The notes under the pieces: generated by a model
What the model was told of the DNA's origin: nothing
What the model saw: only the letters and a program-made list of their open reading frames with translations
Database searches by the model: none
From: a bacterium
Lineage (GTDB): Bacteria; Sysuimicrobiota; Sysuimicrobiia; Sysuimicrobiales; Segetimicrobiaceae
DNA length: 64,000 bases
Assembly: GCA_035307765.1 (NCBI GenBank)
Contig: DATGHU010000034.1
Span: forward strand, 186,001-250,000
Reading direction: 5' to 3'
Position numbers and translations under genes: made by a program
Part shown: one piece after another, positions 1 to 7,454 of the stretch
Layout: every line of letters begins with the position of its first letter
How positions within the stretch are numbered: position 1 is the first letter of the stretch

Positions 1-693
1 GGCCACGGCCGTGCGCACCGACGGACGGCTGAGAAACGGCCAGGCCGCCAGCAGGCGCCGCGGGAGCTCACCGCCCTGATTCTCCATGGGGACGGGGGGG
101 GGCGGGCAGTAGCGCTTACGATCGGGGTTGAAGAACCGCCAGGCGGTCGCCAGCAGGTCCCCATCGTCAAGCGGGCGCGCCCGGAACCCGCACCGTTCGC
201 AGTGTCCGACCATCAGATCGCGGAGGATCTCCATTTCTCGCAGGTGACGCCTGTAGGTGGCGGCGTCCACCGGGGCCCACCACCGTGTCCGCCCGTGCCT
301 TGGATGGTAGGAGAGATCAAACACCAAGCGTGAGTTCACCAAGCGACCCGCGGCGTGGGCCTCGCTCCAGGCGGAAACGCGCCGGCGGTGGAGTTCCCGA
401 ACAATGGCATGACTGCTCAGGCACTGCTCGGCATACGTGCGCAGCAGTTCGGCACAGTCGGTGTGGATTTCCAGGAGGATCCGCAGGCATTCGCCATCGG
501 GAACCGCCGACCCGATGAGGGTCCGGAGCCGCTCGTTGCACAGCGTGAGCTGCGGCGCATCCCAGACCTCAGTCCCCGGAAGGTCCACCTCGAATCCCAA
601 CCGGTAGCTTCCATCGCGCAGGACGACCGCGCGGTCGCGGATTGTCCAGTAGGGCAGCGCTCGGGTCAGATCTCCCCAGGACTCCATCGGCAT
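1..693 (-). CDS. TraC/VirB4-like conjugative transfer ATPase, N-terminal part (runs off window)
   Basis: An uninterrupted minus-strand frame runs from an ATG at 693 to the left edge, so only about 231 N-terminal residues are seen. It begins MPMESWGDLTRALPYW and continues with VLRDGSYRLGFEVDLPG, the opening layout of TraC/VirB4-type ATPases, where an N-terminal non-ATPase domain starts by processing a short beta-hairpin region. The Walker motifs would lie beyond the edge. These ATPases energise type IV secretion and pilus assembly at the inner membrane. A second ATG at 687 is possible. The gene is 6 bp downstream of a VirB3/TraL-like gene and a pilin-like gene, the usual VirB2-VirB3-VirB4 order. 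The family call rests on order plus N-terminal resemblance, not on catalytic motifs. Confidence 0.6.
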   Translation of the reverse strand, partial: MPMESWGDLTRALPYWTIRDRAVVLRDGSYRLGFEVDLPGTEVWDAPQLTLCNERLRTLIGSAVPDGECLRILLEIHTDCAELLRTYAEQCLSSHAIVRELHRRRVSAWSEAHAAGRLVNSRLVFDLSYHPRHGRTRWWAPVDAATYRRHLREMEILRDLMVGHCERCGFRARPLDDGDLLATAWRFFNPDRKRYCPPPPVPMENQGGELPRRLLAAWPFLSRPSVRTAVA

Positions 694-699
694 CGCCCT

Positions 700-1020
700 T
701 CAGGCCACGTAGGGGTTGGCGTCCGTATCGGCGGTCAGGACGTACACGTCGGGTTCCCCAAGGTAGTCGAGGAGGTGTCGAACGAAGTGGCGCGGGGTCC
801 GCTCCCGCACCCTCCGCCAGAGCAGGAAAACGGCACCTGTGGCGAGGGCCGAGGCGCCGGCCTCGGCCCGAGGGATCCGCAGGATTTGTCCAACGACCAG
901 ATCGCTCACCCGAGACAGGACGACGAAGGACACCCCGAGGCCGAACCAATCTTCGAGTTCCACCCCAAGCACCGTCACCGCCGCGTCGAGTTTCCGAAAG
1001 ACCGGATGCTGCGGGAGCAT
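700..1020 (-). CDS. Small VirB3/TraL-like conjugation membrane protein
   Basis: A 106-residue product starting MLPQHPVFRKLD at an ATG at 1020. The polar N-terminus is followed by two hydrophobic stretches (about residues 24-45 and 56-75) and a polar C-terminal tail. This is the shape of VirB3/TraL proteins, which anchor the VirB4/TraC ATPase to the inner membrane. The upstream pilin-like ORF ends 5 bp before this ATG and the ATPase gene follows 6 bp after its stop, so the three look co-transcribed. The minus frame stays open to 1275, but the longer N-terminus is arginine-rich and overlaps the pilin-like ORF, so I took the internal ATG. The call is by position and topology. Confidence 0.5.
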   Translation of the reverse strand: MLPQHPVFRKLDAAVTVLGVELEDWFGLGVSFVVLSRVSDLVVGQILRIPRAEAGASALATGAVFLLWRRVRERTPRHFVRHLLDYLGEPDVYVLTADTDANPYVA

Positions 1021-1025
1021 CGGCG

Positions 1026-1232
1026 CTATCCCTTGATCATCCGGATAATCTGGCCGCCGAAGAAGAGAATGACCGAGCCGATGATCACCCACAACGCGTT
1101 GCGAACGCCGTTGCGGTGATCGGCCACGATGAGCGCCCCGGCGACGAGGAGGGCAGCCGTGGCGTAGGCGAGCCCGAACGCGGCGCAATACAACTCCCGG
1201 GTCGGAGCAGGCGACGCCGTCCCCCCACAATC
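1026..1232 (-). CDS. VirB2/TrbC-like pilin subunit, start not intact
   Basis: A short minus-strand frame ends at TAG 1028-1026 and encodes two hydrophobic helices (CAAFGLAYATAALLVAGALI and ALWVIIGSVILFFGGQII) around a short polar loop (ADHRNGVRN). This is the VirB2/TrbC conjugative pilin topology, and the gene sits just upstream of VirB3- and VirB4-like genes. No ATG or GTG exists in frame. The frame opens after a TGA at 1235-1233, and a TTG at 1193 is the only likely start. The missing signal-peptide region lies beside a six-G run (1222-1227) and beside the duplicated sequence starting at 1266, so the 5' end was probably damaged by rearrangement. Confidence 0.4.
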   Translation of the reverse strand, partial: DCGGTASPAPTRELYCAAFGLAYATAALLVAGALIVADHRNGVRNALWVIIGSVILFFGGQIIRMIKG

Positions 1233-1265
1233 TCAGACACACATTCGCCACATCACGAGAATGGG

Positions 1266-1366
1266 TGCGAAACACGATAAGTTTGACAAGGAACTCCGCT
1301 TTACACCGCGGCGGAGATCGCCAAGATGACGCCCGCCCACGCCAGCAGCTTCGCCGACGCCGCCCT
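1266..1366 (+). repeat. Partial duplicate of the primase-polymerase gene 5' end (copy 1)
   Basis: About 100 bp closely match 2611-2713, which spans the leader, ribosome-binding site and first codons of the primase-polymerase gene. Both copies contain GTGACAAGGAACTC or a near variant, then GCGGCGGAGATCGC, then an ATG and codons for AHASSFADAAL. In this copy the frame continues only to a TGA at about 1401, giving a 24-residue remnant. It looks like a recombination scar between the conjugation and replication modules. Confidence 0.7.
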
Positions 1367-1406
1367 GCGCCCTGTATCTACCCGGCGAGACGAATGGTGA
1401 CAGAAA

Positions 1407-1763
1407 ATGAGCAGTCGGATATCGAAGAGCCATAAAGTCCAGTTCCTCCTAGCGGCCCAGAGGGCCGGCTTCATTGTGCTCCACAACTCCGTAGGGGTCT
1501 TTTCTCTGAGTGCAACGTTCGAGGCGCAGGTGCGGAGAAAAACGATCAGGTTCCTCGTCTATGGGGAGCAACATGAGATCCGGCGGCAAATTAAGCGGGC
1601 GTTGCGGCAATTTGATGCGCTCAACGATGAGGAATTTAGACGCGACTTCGAAGTCCCCTGCTGGTTTCTGTTCGGTGATTTTCCAGAGGTACTATTCGGA
1701 CCCCGAGACATCGCGGGGTACATTCGCTTGTTGCTGAACGTGCGAAAAATACTTCACTACTGA
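1407..1763 (+). CDS. Hypothetical protein, 118 aa
   Basis: I do not recognise this protein. It is a soluble, basic, 118-residue product starting MSSRISKSHKVQFLLAAQR and rich in aromatic and charged residues, with no signal peptide or membrane segment. It lies directly upstream of, and co-oriented with, the zinc-finger hypothetical gene and the replication genes. It is therefore probably an accessory protein of the mobile element. The start has only a weak purine-rich stretch before it (GGTGACAGAAA). Confidence 0.45.
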   Translation: MSSRISKSHKVQFLLAAQRAGFIVLHNSVGVFSLSATFEAQVRRKTIRFLVYGEQHEIRRQIKRALRQFDALNDEEFRRDFEVPCWFLFGDFPEVLFGPRDIAGYIRLLLNVRKILHY

Positions 1764-1778
1764 CACAATGGAGGTGGG

Positions 1779-2603
1779 ATGAAAATGCACCGGGCCCTTC
1801 TGGTCGTCCTTGATACTGCAAGGCGTGATCGGGACACAGTGGAAACGGCGGTCGCGGAACAAATGGCGACGTTCGGTGGGGACGCTGAGAGCGGCGGCCT
1901 GTGGGACAGTTGGCAGATCGGAGGCCGGTGCACCGGCTACCTGTCCGGTTACCGTCCTTCACAAGACAAGCGGAACTACTCGCCGTGCGAATTCTGCGGC
2001 GGAAAGGGAACGCGCCCGCTCGGCGGGACGGCGCCAGAGCTAGACGCGTGGTATGCGGCGCGCGCCCTTGACTCCGGCGTGTTCCCGGTGATCGGTAAGG
2101 GCTGCAACGGGTGTCTGGGCACCGGCTGGAGATGGAACGACCTGTTGTGCCAGCCGCCGCACGACGGCGACATTATGCGACACGATGAGATTGATCTGGA
2201 CGCGTTGCTCAGGCGTCGGCGGGCCGATGCCGCCGAGCTTCACCGGTGGTTGCGACGGGATCGGACCCTACGTCCGCGCGCCGAACGCGAGAAGATCCTC
2301 GCGATGACCGAAGCTGAGTACGTCGCGACCGTTCCGGCATTCTCGCCGTTCAAGGCCTTTCTCCGGTATAGACACTGGATTGAGCGAGAGCCGTTGGACA
2401 TGGGCCTGAGCTGGTCGATTCGCACCGAGTGCGAGAGGGCTGTCCGGACAACGAGCCCGGCCTCTGTAACGCGAAGGATCGAGGCCGACACGACTATCAT
2501 CATTTATGAGGACGCCGACGATTGGGCCCGGCAGTTCTATGAGCGGTTCGTCGAGCACCTGCCGGGGAGCACCCTGCTCGTGGTCGTGGACTTCCACGTG
2601 TAG
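1779..2603 (+). CDS. Hypothetical protein with DnaJ-type CxxC zinc knuckles, 274 aa
   Basis: The start ATG at 1779 follows a clear ribosome-binding site (GGAGGTGGG). Residues about 70-115 carry two CxxC-GxG units, CEFCGGKG and CNGCLGTG, the pattern of DnaJ cysteine-rich zinc-binding modules, here as a single pair. No J-domain is present. The rest is charged and partly helical, and the C-terminus (IIIYEDADDW to VVVDFHV) looks like a small alpha/beta fold. It precedes the primase-polymerase gene by 70 bp on the same strand. Proteins with this kind of knuckle are common hypotheticals on phages and plasmids. The molecular function is unknown. Confidence 0.55.
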   Translation: MKMHRALLVVLDTARRDRDTVETAVAEQMATFGGDAESGGLWDSWQIGGRCTGYLSGYRPSQDKRNYSPCEFCGGKGTRPLGGTAPELDAWYAARALDSGVFPVIGKGCNGCLGTGWRWNDLLCQPPHDGDIMRHDEIDLDALLRRRRADAAELHRWLRRDRTLRPRAEREKILAMTEAEYVATVPAFSPFKAFLRYRHWIEREPLDMGLSWSIRTECERAVRTTSPASVTRRIEADTTIIIYEDADDWARQFYERFVEHLPGSTLLVVVDFHV

Positions 2604-2610
2604 CAGGCAT

Positions 2611-2713
2611 GCGACGAAACTCAATAAGTGTGACAAGGAACTCCTCTTCTGCATCGCGGCGGAGATCGCTCGGATGAACGCGGCCCATGCCAGCAGCTTC
2701 GCCGACGCCGCCC
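2611..2713 (+). repeat. Primase-polymerase leader and first codons (copy 2 of duplicated segment)
   Basis: This is the presumed parental copy of the segment seen at 1266-1366. It contains the ribosome-binding site GGCGGAGA and the ATG at 2674 that I use as the primase-polymerase start. Confidence 0.65.
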
Positions 2714-3867
2714 TCGAATTCCGTAGAGCCGGGCTGAACGTGATCCCGGTGATCACCGGCGCGAAGCGGCCCCCTCGCGGCTTCCGGTGGCGGCGCTGGC
2801 AGAAGGACTGTCAGACAGGCCGCGACCTCGACCGCCTTCGCAGCAGATACCCCGACTACGGGACGGCTGTCATCCTCGGGGGACCTGGGGGACTCGTGGA
2901 CCTCGACGTGGACGGCGAGGACGGCGAAATGCACCTGAACGACATCCGTCTACCGGTGCCGGAGACCGCAGAGTTCGCCTCGCCGCGCGGCCGTCACCGT
3001 CTGTACCGGTCTTCCGTCCGCCTCTCGCGCCAGATTGGCCTCCGGCCGAACCTCGATGTCCTCGGGGCCGGCTACGTCGTAGTCCCGCCGTCCCTCGGCA
3101 GGCGGTGGCTCCGACCGCTCAGTGATCTGAATGAACTGCCCGGGGAATGGCTCGAACTGTTGCGGACGCGTGTCCCTCCCCCCGTCGCTTCTCGCCCCGC
3201 ACCCCCTAAGAAGCAAGTAACGAGAGAGGGGGGGTGTGGCGCCGCCGGGCGCAACTGGCTGGCGGATCTCTACCGGGACGCTGCTACGGTCCGGGCGGTG
3301 GCCGCCGTCCTGGGGATCCCGGGCGAGGTCGGCCGCGGCTTCCGCTGCATTCTCCCCGGGCACGGCGAGACGAGCCCCTCGGCATCGCTCGGCCTGAACA
3401 GCGTCGGCATCCCCGTCTACTACGACTGGCACGAGCGGGATGGCCTGAAGGTCCTGACGCTCCCCGAGGTCCGCGCGGCGCTCGCATACGGCGAGGTCCG
3501 CCAGCTCCGGGGACCAGGGTTGGCGACGTGGGGGCTGCGCTTGCTCGTGGAGGCAGGCGTCCTGCACCCGGTCCGCGTGGAGCCCCCGCCGCTGCCCGAT
3601 TGGGAGCCACCCTACGTCCGCCAGGTATACGACGGCTTCCTGTTCCTTCTGGGCTGCAAGTGGCTGCACACGCCCGGGGCGCCGACGGCCTTCTCTTGGA
3701 GGTTCGCGGCAGCGTGGTGCGGCGTCCCCCAGAAGCAGGCGGGCGAGGCGATCCACCACCTGTGCTACGAGGGCTACATGCACATCGTGGACCCGGCGGG
3801 GCCGGTCACGCTGTTCCTGCCGGGGCCTCGCCATGCTGCCGCTACGCTTACGACCCATGTTTCGTAG
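2674..3867 (+). CDS. Bifunctional DNA primase/polymerase (Prim-Pol, AEP superfamily)
   Basis: The 397-residue product shows the archaeo-eukaryotic primase signature of mobile-element Prim-Pol proteins. It starts AALEFRRAGLNVIPV...KRPPRGFRW, then has the acidic metal-binding motif LVDLDVDG (about residues 73-80), the SPRGRHRLY motif with its conserved histidine (about 104-112), and VLGAGYVVVPPS. In the family these residues bind metal and nucleotide for primer synthesis and extension. The C-terminal part contains a region (about 200-260) resembling a zinc-free helicase-loading linker and a winged-helix-like end (QKQAGEAIHHLCYEGYMHI). I chose ATG 2674 because GGCGGAGA lies about 8 bp upstream. 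The frame is open from 2506, but that extension overlaps the previous gene. An ATPase gene follows, so this is a replication module. Confidence 0.8.
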   Translation: MNAAHASSFADAALEFRRAGLNVIPVITGAKRPPRGFRWRRWQKDCQTGRDLDRLRSRYPDYGTAVILGGPGGLVDLDVDGEDGEMHLNDIRLPVPETAEFASPRGRHRLYRSSVRLSRQIGLRPNLDVLGAGYVVVPPSLGRRWLRPLSDLNELPGEWLELLRTRVPPPVASRPAPPKKQVTREGGCGAAGRNWLADLYRDAATVRAVAAVLGIPGEVGRGFRCILPGHGETSPSASLGLNSVGIPVYYDWHERDGLKVLTLPEVRAALAYGEVRQLRGPGLATWGLRLLVEAGVLHPVRVEPPPLPDWEPPYVRQVYDGFLFLLGCKWLHTPGAPTAFSWRFAAAWCGVPQKQAGEAIHHLCYEGYMHIVDPAGPVTLFLPGPRHAAATLTTHVS

Positions 3868-4002
3868 AGGCTACCCGTGTACGAGACCATCGTCGACTCT
3901 CCCGTCCAGGGTCGCTGCAAGGTCCCCCCCACCGTGTGTGGTGAGCCCCAGGCATCAAAACTGCACCTGGACCAAGGCGGTTATTCGAAGGGAGGCGATG
4001 GA

Positions 4003-5214
4003 ATGGCTGATGTGAATGTACTGGAGGCGCTTAGGGAGCGGGCGCGCACGGCAAGGGACGAAGTACGAAGCCTGATTGACGAGAATGTGATCAAGGCGAC
4101 GCGCCGGTACCTACGCCAGCCTGTCTTCTTATCCACGAAGGAAGAGCGCGCGGTGGTCGCGGCGTACATTGCGCTCTGCCACGTGACACCAATTGGAGCG
4201 ATCCGGTGGGCGCCCTACCTGGGAGTACACAACTCCGCGGGTACTGGCAAGAGCACCTTGGGCGAGGTCATGGCGTCGCTGACTGCCGGAACCGTTTCCG
4301 GTGGCCACACAGCAGCGTCAGTCTACCGGTGGCTGGACGAGAACGTCGGCCGTCTCTTCGTCGCGGACGAGGGTGAAAGGATACTGCGCGGCGCGCGCAG
4401 GGAGGGCTTCGAAGAGATCCTTCTCAACGGCAATAACATCAAGGGCACAATCAGGCGTGGTCGTCCCGGCCCAAAGGGTGCAGGCTGCGACACGTATCGG
4501 GTGTTCGGGCCGAAACTGATCGTCAGCATCCGCGGGGCTGAGGCGAGCACGGCTCTGGCGCGGCGGATCATCATAATCGAGATGAAGGAACCGCCGGTGG
4601 CGGAGTTCAGTTCGCTACGGATCCAGCGGCTGGAGCAGGAGTTGTGTAACGCGCTGGAGTCGTGGGCCAAGACGCACCGGGACGAGGTCCGCGACCGGTA
4701 TCTATCTTACAGCCATAGTGCGACGTACGGATCGGGGTGGCAGTTCGCCAACCAATCGCAGCGGCAACTCTGGGCCGGGATGCTCGCCGTCGCGGAAGTC
4801 GCTGGTCTATTGGAACCCGTGGCGACTTATTGCCGCGCCCACGAACAGGCGGCCGAGAGGCGGATTGAGTCGCCGCTGGGAGACGCGCTGTTGGAGCTGT
4901 TCGACACGCTGCCCGCCGGTCAGTATCGGTACACGGACCTGAGCGAACGACTCCGGCAGCGCCATGGCGCGAGAGCTGATCGCTGGTCGGAGGAGAGGAT
5001 CGGCAGGATCATCGCCAAACGGGAGCGCCACCCGCGCGTAGGCCCCGTCGAGAAGGACATGCGGAGTCGCTACGTGGTCCTGAGCGGGGCCCCCGTCACC
5101 CCCTCCCCGCAACCGTCCCAGCCGCCGGACATGGGGACGCTGATCGCGGCTACCGCGGCAGCCGTCGCGGCCGCCACACAGAGTGGAGCGCGCAAGCCGA
5201 GCGCACGCGGTTAG
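4003..5214 (+). CDS. DUF3631-like P-loop ATPase (replicative helicase partner of Prim-Pol)
   Basis: 403 residues with a Walker A motif HNSAGTGKST (about 76-85), a Walker B-like LFVADEGE (about 117-125) and an arginine-rich LARRIIII region where sensor/arginine-finger residues would lie. The following LEQELCNALESWAKTHRDEVRDRY and LWAGMLAVAEVAG match the style of DUF3631 ATPases. These accompany Prim-Pol genes on plasmids and islands and probably act as the helicase or loader. The start ATG 4003 is preceded by GGGAGG at 7-bp spacing. An in-frame extension to 3877 lacks such a site. The C-terminus is a low-complexity Ala/Pro tail. The gene begins 135 bp after the Prim-Pol stop. Confidence 0.65.
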   Translation: MADVNVLEALRERARTARDEVRSLIDENVIKATRRYLRQPVFLSTKEERAVVAAYIALCHVTPIGAIRWAPYLGVHNSAGTGKSTLGEVMASLTAGTVSGGHTAASVYRWLDENVGRLFVADEGERILRGARREGFEEILLNGNNIKGTIRRGRPGPKGAGCDTYRVFGPKLIVSIRGAEASTALARRIIIIEMKEPPVAEFSSLRIQRLEQELCNALESWAKTHRDEVRDRYLSYSHSATYGSGWQFANQSQRQLWAGMLAVAEVAGLLEPVATYCRAHEQAAERRIESPLGDALLELFDTLPAGQYRYTDLSERLRQRHGARADRWSEERIGRIIAKRERHPRVGPVEKDMRSRYVVLSGAPVTPSPQPSQPPDMGTLIAATAAAVAAATQSGARKPSARG

Positions 5215-5882
5215 GCGGCATTGTCCCCATGCCGGTTATGCCGGTATGCCGGTAATTCAGGCACTATGGGCCGGTCCCGCCACCGCATCTGAACTTGAGA
5301 GCACAAGTCCAGGCAAGTCCGGGAGGCGAGCCGTGGTCGAAGGGGAGCTCGGGGGTTACCCTCGGGCCCCAGAGTCGGACTCGTCCTCGGAGATTCTCGG
5401 GGGCGTAGAGCCCATTGTAGAGCCGGTCTCGGGCGACCCCGCGAGGGGAGCTGGCGAGAGAGTCGCGTCAGCTCGGGCGGGTGGCGCGCGATGGGTCGCG
5501 CACCCTGCAACGAGGGCGGGCAGGGAGTGGACGCCCTACTGGGCGGACTGGTAGGACTGTGGGACAGGGCGCTGGCGCCGGATTCCGGGGTATAATAGTG
5601 GAGGACAGTGTCATCCGTGACAAGGTAGTCCTCGGTCGGTGAATCCTCGGTACAATCTCATACCCGATACTGCACTACACCGCGGCGACTTTGAGCTTCA
5701 CGAGCTGGGCGTGGAGGACCTCCGCGGTCACTGGTCCCAAATCGGGGCTCGACGGAAGATCCCCCGTATTGTCGGTAGCGTGGTCGTGCTCGCAGCGAGG
5801 GTGCGGCGGTGCCTCGTCGGGAGCCCAGCTTCTCGGTGCAGAACTGTCGTATCTCGCACGGGCGAATCCTGGAGGCTTCGTG
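5215..5882 (+). other. Non-coding stretch between ATPase and HTH genes
   Basis: No convincing gene is present. At 5229-5254 there are three near-tandem copies of an ATGCCGGT(T) unit. A TATAAT at 5591-5596 lacks a matching -35 at normal spacing. A 34-codon frame (5491-5595) has no recognisable product. Confidence 0.4.
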
Positions 5883-6365
5883 ATGGATGGCGATCTTGTC
5901 ACGGTTGTGGTAGTCGCTTACGTGGATGTGCCCGGATATGCCTCGTATATGCCCGGGGACGTGGCTGGCTTTGAGCCTAGTGTGGCCGAAGCGCTCATTC
6001 AGCAGCGCAAGGTTAGGCGGTTTCAGGGGGTGCCCCCGACAGCCCCCGCACCTTCGGCCAACACTCCGCCGGAGCAAGCGCCGAAGCTGCTGGTGGCCGG
6101 GCCGACTACTCTCGCGCCCTCAGCGGAAGCTGTACAACCGGTCGCCGCCAAGTCTTCCCAGCTCGCAATAGCCATAGCGTTTCTCCGCGAGGTCCTCGGT
6201 CGCAGGCCCAGGCCGGTCACAGAGGTGCAGACGCTCGCCAGGCAGCGCGGTATTTCTCGCGCGACCCTTTGGCGCGCCAAGCGGGCGTTATGGGTGCAGT
6301 CCGAGAAAATCGGGATGAAGGCGGGATGGGCCTGGGCGATCCGCGAGGGGACGCTCTGGGGGTGA
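5883..6365 (+). CDS. HTH protein of the replication module
   Basis: 160 residues. The C-terminal 60 residues read as a helix-turn-helix region of the kind found at the end of phage/plasmid RepA-like AAA ATPases: AIAFLREVLGRRPRPVTEV, then ARQRGISRATLWRAKRAL and a closing WAWAI. The middle (about residues 45-90) is a Pro/Ala-rich linker. No ATPase core is present, so this is either a stand-alone DNA-binding protein or a truncated helicase C-terminus. I chose ATG 5883 because GGAGG sits 7 bp upstream. The frame is open from 5691 without a ribosome-binding site. It ends 11 bp before a set of 11-bp iterons, which makes an origin-binding or partition role plausible. Confidence 0.55.
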   Translation: MDGDLVTVVVVAYVDVPGYASYMPGDVAGFEPSVAEALIQQRKVRRFQGVPPTAPAPSANTPPEQAPKLLVAGPTTLAPSAEAVQPVAAKSSQLAIAIAFLREVLGRRPRPVTEVQTLARQRGISRATLWRAKRALWVQSEKIGMKAGWAWAIREGTLWG

Positions 6366-6376
6366 TCACCCTCGGG

Positions 6377-6431
6377 AATGGGGCGTGAATGGGGCGTGAA
6401 TGGGGTGTTAATGGGGTGTTAATGGGGTGCG
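6377..6431 (+). repeat. Five tandem 11-bp iterons (possible origin)
   Basis: Five head-to-tail 11-bp units, AATGGGGCGTG x2, AATGGGGTGTT x2 and AATGGGGTGCG, run without gaps. They lie 11 bp after the stop of the HTH gene and downstream of the Prim-Pol/ATPase pair. Tandem repeats of one helical turn beside replication genes are typical of initiator- or partition-protein binding sites. Confidence 0.7.
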
Positions 6432-6589
6432 AAAGAGGCTGAAAACGTAAGTTTGCCCGGATGGGCGGAACCCCCGCTGATCTTCGGAACCTCATGGGAT
6501 TCCAGGGTTTGCGCGAAGGTGATCGAGGTGCGCGGGGAGGGAAAAGACCCGAAGATTGGTGTAAGTGGGGGGGAGCACCCAGCCGCCCG

Positions 6590-6863
6590 ACCCCTTCCAC
6601 GCACGCACGACCCCACCGATGAGCATGTAGCAGGGCGACGCAGTCGACGAAGGGTGCTGGAACTTGTGCTTAATGGTAACCACCCATTTACCACCGGCGC
6701 TGACAGAACCTGGGACCGCGGCGTTGACGCCTGTGCTTTGGCTCGAGGGCGTGCAACGTCAGGGCGGCGAGGGCAACCTCGGGGACCAGGGTTCAGATGC
6801 CACCTCGGACAACCTCGGCCGAATAGAGATAGGTAGAGTCTGCCCCGGTCGATCGTCAGACCC
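6590..6863. repeat. Dispersed repeat family, copy A
   Basis: Two blocks are shared with copy B (26972-27301). One is a 50-bp block containing GTAGCAGGGCGACGCAGTCG. The other is a 150-bp block beginning CCTGTGCTTTGGCTCGAGGG and ending GTCAGACCC. The sequence between the blocks differs. No protein is convincingly encoded on either strand. The family has a shorter relative at 55377. Its nature (element end, non-coding RNA or recombination scar) is not clear. Confidence 0.6.
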
Positions 6864-7179
6864 TTGCTCCAGAGAGGCACGTCGGTCGGGACTGGCGACA
6901 GTGCATGATCCGAATACATCGGTGCGGCCTCGTGGAAGTGCGAGCCGACCCTCCCTCTCGCGGCGTCCGGTAGGTCCCGATCGTTGGCCTTCCTTATGGA
7001 CAGAGGGTACCACCGACGACCTCGTTTTCCCGAGGGGTGGGAGGTTGCACTCAATTTACACTTGTCCGGCGCTATGCAGGATGCAACGGGGTGCATTCCT
7101 GTTCTACCTTCTGAGGGGCCGAAACCTTTGGAAGATAGGGCGTCTAGCAGCGCCGTGCAGTCGGATGTAGCCGGGTTCT
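6864..7179. other. No gene; degraded element sequence
   Basis: A stretch near 6966-7020 resembles the region at about 37550-37610 that encodes part of a small minus-strand protein (shared residues DLPDA). Here the frame is broken. Nothing else is recognisable. Confidence 0.35.
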
Positions 7180-7202
7180 TGGTGGAGGCGGCGGGAATCG
7201 AA
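7180..7202 (-). other. tmRNA 3'-end attachment-site remnant (att)
   Basis: Read on the minus strand, the 23 bp begin TTCGATTCCCGCCGCC and end TCCACCA. This is the T-loop, 3' T-stem, acceptor 3' strand and CCA of a tmRNA (ssrA). The 5' half of the T-stem does not pair, and I find no tmRNA body to the right, so it is a duplicated core and not a gene. Integrases commonly recombine at exactly this segment. Confidence 0.6.
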
Positions 7203-7454
7203 ACATCGACCTTTGGTCTGCCGTCTAGTAAAAACCGCATCTCGCTGTCAGCCTTTGTTCACAGGTGTTTGCGAAGTTTCATCGATCCTGCGTTCCCCTG
7301 CCCCACTCTGTCTAGTTTCGGGTACTTGGGACACAGGTTTTGGCACAGGTTGAAACGCGTCGGGGGGCCCGTTTCCTCGGCGCGGCCTCGCGGGGGGCCT
7401 AGCTACTCGATAAGAGGGGAAGGAAGGTCTGAGACCCTTTGGGCTCTCCGGGAC
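7203..7454. other. No gene; short CACAGGT repeats beside att
   Basis: Three CACAGGT copies occur at about 7260, 7332 and 7344, which could be integrase arm sites. Otherwise there are no features. Confidence 0.25.

Noticed and set aside
355-1280. Plus-strand frames over the conjugation genes
   Set aside because: Arg/Pro-rich translations opposite to the VirB4/VirB3/VirB2-like genes.
5591-5596. TATAAT as a promoter for the HTH gene
   Set aside because: No -35 at 16-18 bp, and it is nearly 300 bp from the start codon.
6419-7240. A 273-codon minus-strand frame over repeat copy A
   Set aside because: Low-complexity Ser/Arg/Pro translation. The same DNA in copy B is broken in this frame.
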